Shown here: positions 16,101-25,100 of the stretch, one piece after another
Layout: each line of letters opens with the position of its first letter
Numbering within the stretch: the stretch's first letter is position 1
NCBI GenBank assembly: GCA_943324565.2
Contig: CALPMC020000024.1
Location: 1 to 33,128 of the forward strand
Length of the DNA: 33,128 bases
DNA from: Chitinophaga pinensis
Lineage (GTDB): Bacteria; Bacteroidota; Bacteroidia; Flavobacteriales_D; Crocinitomicaceae
Reading direction: 5' to 3'
Program-made: the position numbers and the translations under genes
The notes under the pieces: generated by a model
The model's input: only the letters and a program-made list of their open reading frames with translations
Database searches by the model: none
What the model was told of the DNA's origin: nothing

Positions 16101-19100
16101 TGTATAAAAGATTCAACAATAGCAATTACAGTTCAAAATCCTGTTCCTTCTGCAACAGCTTCACCTAGTGCGGTTTCTTGTTTTAACCCACCAACTTCAG
16201 TTGTATTTACAAATACTTCAACCAATAACGTTGACAATACTACTGCTGTTTGGAATTTTAATGCTACACCTTCAGTTGCAGGTAATGGTGTAAGCCCAAC
16301 TACATCAACTAACTGGGAACCTAGTGCTACGTATTCTTTGCCAGGAACCTATATTGTAACCTTGCAAGTAGGTTCTTTAACAGGATGTACATCTGCTGTT
16401 ACGCAAGTTGCAACAGTAACAATCGGTGGACCTTCAGGTACGGTTAATGTTACAAATACAAACTTAACAGGATGTTCATGTTATACTGCGAATATGACAG
16501 TTACAACAGCAAATGTTACAGAAGCACGATTACTTTATGGTGATGGTCAGTTCTTGGTGTTAACACCAAACACAACCCAAACCGTATCTTATTCTTATTG
16601 TAATACGGGTTCAACTACTATCACAAGAACTCCATCTTTATATATTTCAAATGGAACTTGTAATGGATTTATTTCAGCAACACAAACAATAAATATTAAA
16701 CCAACGCCAACAGTTAATGCGATATCAAATCAATTAAAATGTGCAGGAGTTAATTCAGATGCAGTTACATTTACAGGGAATGTACCTGGGGCAACTTATA
16801 CTTGGTCAAGAACAAATACAAATATCAGTGCTTCAACCCTTGCACTTTCAGGAACAGGTGATATCCCTTCATTTATAACTGACAATACAACATTAACATC
16901 TGTAAGTTCAGTATTTACCGTAACACCTACTTACGATGGATGTACAGGTTCCCCAACAAACTTTACTATTACGGTTGGACCTCGACCAGTTTCTACTGTG
17001 AGTACAACCTCTGTTTGTGTTGGAGGAACTGTTACAACAAATCCAAGTACTGGTGGAACATGGACAAGTACAATTACTTCAGCAGCCTCTATAACTACTT
17101 CTGGAATAGTTAGTGTTGGAACACCATCCACAACACTAACAACCATTTTAAGATACACTGAAACTACTTCAGGTTGTTTTAGAGATCATTCCTTAACTGT
17201 AAATCCGAAACCAACTGTAACTGCTGCTTCATCTGTTTGTATCGGAAGTACTATAAATCTCTCTCCAAGTACTTTGGGAACTTGGGTAAGTAGCAATACA
17301 GCTGTAGCCACTATAGTTTCGGGAACAGGTGTTGTTACAGGAGTTTCTTCAGGTGCAGCAAATTTTACTTATACAATAACAGCAACTGGATGTACTAATA
17401 CAACTTCAAACGTTACTGTAAATTCTTTACCTGTTGTAACATTAAGCCCAACTACAATCTGTCAAGGAGAGGGAGCAACTTCAACACCAATAACGGGAGG
17501 TACATGGGCAGTTGTTGCAGGAACAGGTGTTTCAATAACTAATGGAGGTGTAATTACAACAACAACATCGGCAACCGGTCCAGCAACATTTGAGTTTACC
17601 CAAACATCAACAGCGTGTAAAGCTACGACTGGTTCTTTAACTATAAATCCATTACCAACATTAACTGCTCCTACTTCAGTTTGTATGGGTTCGACAGGTG
17701 CTTTAACTCCGACTTCTTTGGGTACTTGGACAAGCAGTAATACGGCTGTTGCTACCGTAACAAATGCAGGTGTAATTACACCTGTATCTGCCGGAACAGT
17801 AACTTTCACTTACATTTTAACAGCAACTGGTTGTAGTAAAACTACTTCATCAGTAACAATCAATAGTTTACCTACTGTTACTTCAGGATCTTCCGTTTGT
17901 ATTGGTTCTACGATGTCACCAAGTTTAACTCCAAATTCTGGAGGAACTTGGACTTCAAGCAACACTTCTCGCGCAACAGTAGTAGCTGCTACTGGAGTTG
18001 TTACAGGTGTTTCTGCTGGAACAGTAACATTTACGTACACTCAAACATCTACAGGATGTAGCAGAACAACATCAAATGTTACTGTAAATGCCTTACCAAC
18101 GGTAACTGCTGCCTCTACTTCAATTTGTATTGGTGGCACAACAAATTTAACTCCAATAACAGGTGGGACATGGGCTTCTGGTACTACCGCTGTAGCCTCT
18201 GTTGATAATGCTGGTTTAGTTACAGGTTTAACAGCAGGTACTTCCATAATGACTTTTACAAATTCAACTACAGGTTGTTCAAAAGCGACAAGTGCTATTA
18301 CAGTGAATGCTTTACCAACTTTTGGAACGACTAAAACTGACCCAACTGTTTGTAATGCCACAAATGGTACTGTTACTTTAACAGGTTTAACAGCAAGTAC
18401 AAGTTATCGTTATACCTATGTTTTAAACGGAAACACAACTGGACCAACAACAGTTACAAGTTCTCCAACTGGACAAATTGTTGTATCTAATTTAGGTGCT
18501 GGAACTTATACCTTTACTGTTACATTGGTAAGTTCTAGTTGTACTTCTGCTCCTCAAAATATCAGTTTAGTAAATCCAAACGCTCCAGATATAAATGATA
18601 TAGCTGATCAATTATTGTGTGGAACAACTTATACATTACCAACAATTACTGGTACTAATTTACCAGGCAATCAAGTTTATTCATCGCAGCCTGGAGGCTT
18701 TGGAACAGTTTACCCAGTTGGTACAGTAATTTCATCTACCACAACTATTTATATTTGGACAAGAACCCCAACAACAGGTGGATGTTCTGATCAAGAAAGT
18801 TTTACAGTTACTATAAATTCTAATCCTGTAGTTACTGCTCCAACATCTGTTTGTGTGGGTGGAACAGGTCCATTAACACCAACAACAGGTGTAACATGGA
18901 CAAGTAGTAATACTAGTATAGCTACGGTTACAAGTGGCGGAGTAATTACCGGTGTTGCTGCAGGAAGTGTTACATTTACTTGTGTTGACAATACAACAAC
19001 TTGTTCTACAATTACACCTACAGTTACTATTGTTGCAAAACCAACTTTATCAGCAGCGTCGTTTGTTTGTGTGAATGGAACAATCAACATTACTCCTGCA

Positions 19101-22100
19101 ACAAGCGGTACTTGGTCAAGTAGTGATAATACAATGGCAACAGTTACTTCGGCAGGACTTGTAACTGGGAAGGTTCCCGGAACTGTACAGTTTACTTTTA
19201 CAAGCACAACAACAGGTTGTTCTAACACAACTTCTGATGTAACTGTAAGACCTCAACCTATTCTTACTTCACCAGCTTCTGTTTGCATGGGAAGTACAGG
19301 TTTACTTTCACCAACAAGTGGTGGTACATGGACTTCATTAGCAATAGGAACTGCAACAGTTACAAATGTTGGTGTGATTACTCCAGTAGCTCCTGGAAAT
19401 GTTACTTTTAGATTTTTAGAAACATCTTCAGGCTGTTCTGATACAACTTCAAACGTTATAATTAATGCATTACCAGTTTTAGGTGGATCTACTCAAGTGT
19501 GTGTAGGTGCAAATATTAATTTAACACCTTCAACAGGTGGAATTTGGTCTGGAGGTTCTGGAGGAAACTCAATTGCAACAATTTCTCCAAGTGGAGTTGT
19601 AAATGGTGGATCAGTTGGAACAACTACATTTGTTTTCACAAGTACAGCGACAGGGTGTTCTAAAACATCATCAACCATTACAGTTAATCCAATTCCAACT
19701 GTGGCCGGACCTTCACAAGTATGTGTTGGTTCTACTACTGTTAATTTTACAGGTGGAACTGGTTTTACTTGGTCAAGTAATAACACAACAATTGCAACAG
19801 TAAATCAAAATACTGGAATAGTTACAGGGGTTGCTGCTGGAACTACTTATTTGATAAATACTAATCCATTCACAGGTTGTTTTGCAAATTCTCAACCAAT
19901 AACGGTAAATGCCTTACCTGTTGTTACAGCTCCTGCATCAGTATGTGTTGGTAGTACTGTCCCTCTTTCTCCAACCACTGGCGGAACATGGGTTTCAAGC
20001 GACATTTCAAAAGCAACCGTTTCAAGTGCGGGTGTTGTTGAAGGTGTTGCTGCAGGAAGTTTAACTTTTACCTTTACTGAAGCTCTTACAGGATGCTCAA
20101 AAACAACAACTTCTTTAACTGTAATTGCGAACCCAATAATTACACTTTCAAGAACAAACCCAACTGTTTGTAATGGAACAGATGGTACAATTAGAATCAG
20201 TGGACTTACTGCTAATACAAGTTTCCAATATAGTTATACAGGACCAACATCAGCTGGTCCAATAACTGCAACAACAAATGCTTCAGGTCAAATTACAATT
20301 TCAGGTTTAGGTGCTGGAACCTATACAGTTACTGCAACTAATCCTGTTACAACTTGTAAATCCGCTGAAGTAATTATTACTTTAACAAATCCAAATTCAC
20401 CAAATGTAACTGTTATTGCAGATCAAACGCTTTGCGGAACAACTTATACTTTACCTGCTATCACAGGTTCTAACCTTACCAATGCACAATATTGGACTGC
20501 TACAGGTGGAACAGGTACTGTTCTTCCTGTTGGAACAGTTATTTCTACAATTGGAACTACTTCTGTTTGTATGTATTCAGCAACACCCGGTGGGTGTTCA
20601 GATGAAGAATGTTTTACTGTAACTATAAATCCTTTACCAGTTGTTTCTGTACCAGCAAATGTTTGTCAAGGTCAAACCGTTACTGCAACGCCAACAACAG
20701 GTGGTTCATGGGCAGTTTTTTCAGGGCCAACTTTTGTTTCAGTTGATAACACCGGTCTCGTTACAGGTTTATTGCCAGGAACTTCAATTCTAAGATTTAC
20801 GGATGCAACAACAAACTGTTCAAGTAATACAACATCTATTACAGTAAAAGCGGTTCAAACAGTTGATGCTGGACCTGCTCAAACAGTTTGTTCCAATTCA
20901 CCAGTTACCCTTGCAGGTACAAGAGGAGGTAGCGCAACTGCTTCAGTTTGGTCAGGGGGAACAGGTTTTTCAAGTACTTCTTCATTAACACCTACTTACA
21001 CCTTAGGTTTAGGAGATGTAGGTACAGTTTCATTAACATTAACAGCAGTTGACCCAACAGGTATCTGTCCAGATGTTTCTGATCAAGTAATTATTACAAT
21101 AGATCAAGCACCTGTGGTAAGTGCAGGTTTAGGTCAAACTATTTGTTCTAATTCAACGGTTACTCTAGGAGGAACATTGGGCGGTGTAGCTTCCAATCCA
21201 ACTTGGTCAGTTACAGGCGGTGGCACAGCAGGACCTTTTGACAATGTCAATTCTTTAAATGCAATTTACACCCCTAGTTCAGCAAATATTACAAGTGGAT
21301 TTGTTACATTAACATTAACAACTTCTGATCCAGCTGGTCCTTGTACAGCTGTATCAAGTAATGTATCAATAACAATAAATCCGGCTGCAACAGTTAGTGC
21401 AGGATCTGATTTTGTATCTTGTAAAGGTTCCCCAATTCAGCTTACTGGTGTAATTGGAGGTTCAGCAACCTCTGCAACTTGGTCAGGTGGTAATGGAACC
21501 TACTCACCTGATGCAAATACATTAACTGGTACTTACATGCCAACGGATCAAGAGTTTATTGATAATACAGTAACTTTAACATTAACCACAAATGACCCTG
21601 TTGGTCCTTGTCCTGATGTAAATATAAATGTGACAATTACCTTTGCTAATCCAGCAACTTCGACAGTAAGTCCAGATTTAACAATTTGTGAAGGAGAATC
21701 AGTTAACGTTTCTGGAAGTTTTGGTGGTGCTGCAAGTTCAGCAAGTTGGGTCTATGTTATTGAGAATTCTTCAACACCAGGAATTATTTTACCAAACGCA
21801 AACTCAGCTGCAATCTCATATCAACCGAGTGCTTCAGATATCACAAACGGTCGTGCAAGATTAATTTACCGAACAAATAATCCGGCAGGTCCATGTAATG
21901 CTGTAGACGATACTTTAACAATAACAATTAATCGTACGCCATTCTTGTTGAATAATAATACAGCAATAGGTTGTACAGGTAATCCAATCAACTTACAATT
22001 AGTTGTTGGTGGTGGATTATCGGCTGATTTCTCATGGTTTGCAAATAATAACCCTAATGTAACCGGAGAATCTAGTGGTGTTCAAACCACATCTTTAATT

Positions 22101-25100
22101 TCTGATGTTTTGACTTTAAATTCTGGAATTACAACAAACCAAACGGTATTATATACGGTAACTCCAACGATTTTAGCCTCAGGTTGTGTAGGAACGCCAT
22201 TACAAATTAGCCTTACTGTTGTGCCTCGACCAACAATATCAAATGTTATAGATCAGTTATTATGTGCTAACACAGCAACTCAAGCAACGAACTGGCAAAC
22301 AAATATTGCCGGAGGAGGTTATTCTTGGGTATATACAAATTTTGATACAAATCCAAACAATACAACTAATGTTGGAGGTATTGCATCTTCTGGGAATGGT
22401 CAAATACCTTCTTTTATTGCAACAAATTACTCGGGAGTAACTCAAACAGCAATTTTAAAAGTTATTCCTCTAAATGCAGGTTGTGCCGGGGTTGCTGACA
22501 CAATGCTTATAACAGTTTTACCTATTTCAACGGTTGCAGATCCTGCAGATCAAATATTGTGTGCTAACAAATTAACCAATACAGTAACATTTACAGGAAG
22601 TAATCCTTCTACTGTTTATAATTGGGTAAATACGAATACAACTATTGGTTTATCTTCTAGTGGTGTTGGGAATATTGAATCTTTTGCAGTACAAAATTCA
22701 GGAACAACAACTGTTACATCTACAATAACTGTTACTCCTTCATTAAATGGTTGTATTGGAGTACCTATGACATTTGCCATTCAAGTCAAACCAGTTCCAG
22801 TTATGCAAGCAATAGCTGACCAAACAATTTGTGTTGGTAATACAACTGCCTCAGTTGTATTTAATGCTGTGCCCTCAGGAACAACCTACACTTGGAATAA
22901 TAATAACACTAGTCCAACGATGAATCTTGGTTTGGGTGCTTCTGGATCCTCAAGCATTATTGCTTCTTTTATTGGAAATAATATTGATAATGTAGTACAT
23001 ACACATTTCATTTCAGTTACTCCGAGATTTAATGGTTGTGCGGGAGATTCAGTTATGTTTGCTATTAATGTAAACCCAGTTTTACAAGTGAATCCAATTT
23101 TCTCCCCAATACATTGTGCAGGTGAAACAAATCCAGGAGTTATTTTCTCAGGTAATGTTCAAGGAGTTACTTATTTTTGGAATCATGATAATACAGGAAT
23201 TGGGCTTTCAACTTCATCAAGTTCTGGTAATATTTTACCTTTTATAACAACCGCAGGAACCGGTGGAAATTTAACCCAAGTTGCTACATTTAATGTTACT
23301 CCTGTATTGCCAGGTTGTCAAGGGATATCATCTACGTTTACAATTACTGTAAAACCAATACCAACTGTTGATGTAAATCCTCAATTTCAATCTGTATGTC
23401 ATAATCAAATGACAGTACCGGTTGTTTTCACTGGAAATATTCAACAAACAACCTATTCTTGGTCACAAACAAATGTATCAATAATGCCAGCAAATTATGT
23501 TAATCCGGGTAATGGAATAGGAAATATATTATCTTTTCCAGGACAAAATACAGGTTTAATTACACAAACATCTGTAATTACGGTAATACCATCATTCAAT
23601 AGTTGTATAGGAAGCCCTAAAGAATTTACTATTACAGTTGAGCCAATTCCAACTGTGTCAAATATTTTAGACCAAACAATGTGTGCTGGCGTTCCAACAA
23701 CACCAGTAACTTTTACAGGTAGTTTAGGAAATACAGCAAATTATGATTGGGTAACTACCAACACTTCAATTAATCCAGCAAATGGACCATTGACAGCAAC
23801 CGGATCTGGGGATATTCCATCTTTTGTACCTGTTAATGTAGGTTGGGTTCCTCAAATTGATTCAGTTATTTGTACTCCTAAATTCAATGGTTGTTCAGGT
23901 ATTCCAAGAGCATTTGCAATTACTGTTAAACCAATACCAACAGCTGTTCAAGTTCCAAATCAATCTTTATGTGCTGGAGCAACTACAAATCTTGTTTCTT
24001 TCACTGGAAATATGGCTAATAATGCACAGGATACTACAAATTATGTTTGGACAAATAACAATACAGCAATTGGTTTAGCAAGTTCAGGTTTAGGAAACAT
24101 AGTTCCATTTGTAACTTCTGGAACGGCAAATGCTTTAGTTAATGCTGGAATTACCGTTACTCCAACTATTAATGGTTGTACAGGAACATCAATGAATTTC
24201 ACTATCACAACAGTAGATCCGATTCCATTAGTTGATCAGCCTTCAAGTCAAACTTGGTGTGCTGGTAAACCAACAAATGCAGTGTTTTTTACTGGTCAGA
24301 ATCCTACTACAAGTTTTATTTGGACTAATTCTAATACCTCAATTGGTTTAGCCTCAAGTGGGGTTGCTACAATGGCAAATGGAAATGGAATAGCTTCATT
24401 TACAACATTACCTCCAGGATTAACAAGTCAATCTGGAACTATTACCGTAACCCCTGAATATTTTGGATGTTTGGGTTCTCCAAAAACATTTACCATTAAT
24501 GTAAAACCTGTTCCAAATGTATTTATTACACCTCAAAATCAAATGATATGTGCTTCAGGTACGACACAAACCATTCAATTTACAGGTGTTTTAACGGGAA
24601 CAAGTTATGATTGGACAGTTGATAATTCTTCGATTAATCCAAATAACTGGAATGTAACACCTTATGGAAATGGTGATGTGCAAGCATTTCCAGCAGTTAA
24701 TTCAACTCCGACTGTTCAAACAGCCACTATAATTTGTACTCCATCATTCAACGGTTGTATTGGTGACACAGCTATGGCGATTATCAACGTAAATCCAATT
24801 TCATCGGTTGTTTTACCAAGTTTGAACTATGCTTATTGCCAGGGTGATGTTGTACCTCAAAATTGTTTTGTAGGTAATAATCCGAGTACAACTTATCTAT
24901 GGTCAAATAGCAATACAGCAATTGGTTTGCCAAGTTCAGGTACTGGATGTATACCATCATTTAGTGCCTTGAATTCAAGTTTGGCTAACGACTCTGGTCA
25001 AATAATAATCATACCTACTATAAACGGATGTGCTGGTATTCCTGATACATTTATGATTGTAACAAAACCAATTCCTAATGTATATGCAGTTCCAGATATA

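Larger units (their letters stand above)
17005..20855 (+). repeat. Array of BIG2-like ~72-residue repeats inside the giant gene
   Basis: Fourteen or so units follow the pattern SVCVGxT-LxPxTGGTW-SSNxxxATV-xGVVTGVxAGxxxFTxT-TGCSxTTSxxTVNxLPxVT. Each is about 215 nt and has one Cys near the start and one near the end. The array is interrupted twice by a different two-module cassette (18329-18837 and 20148-20649). Units are clearly related at protein level but diverged at DNA level, so the array is old rather than freshly amplified. Confidence 0.85.

Noticed and set aside
16931..19786. Long open frames on the minus strand, Val/Thr/Pro-rich, opposite the BIG2-like repeats
   Set aside because: They recur once per repeat unit and reflect the Thr/Ser/Asn codon pattern of the sense strand; no start signals, no domains, and they are interrupted wherever the repeat changes.
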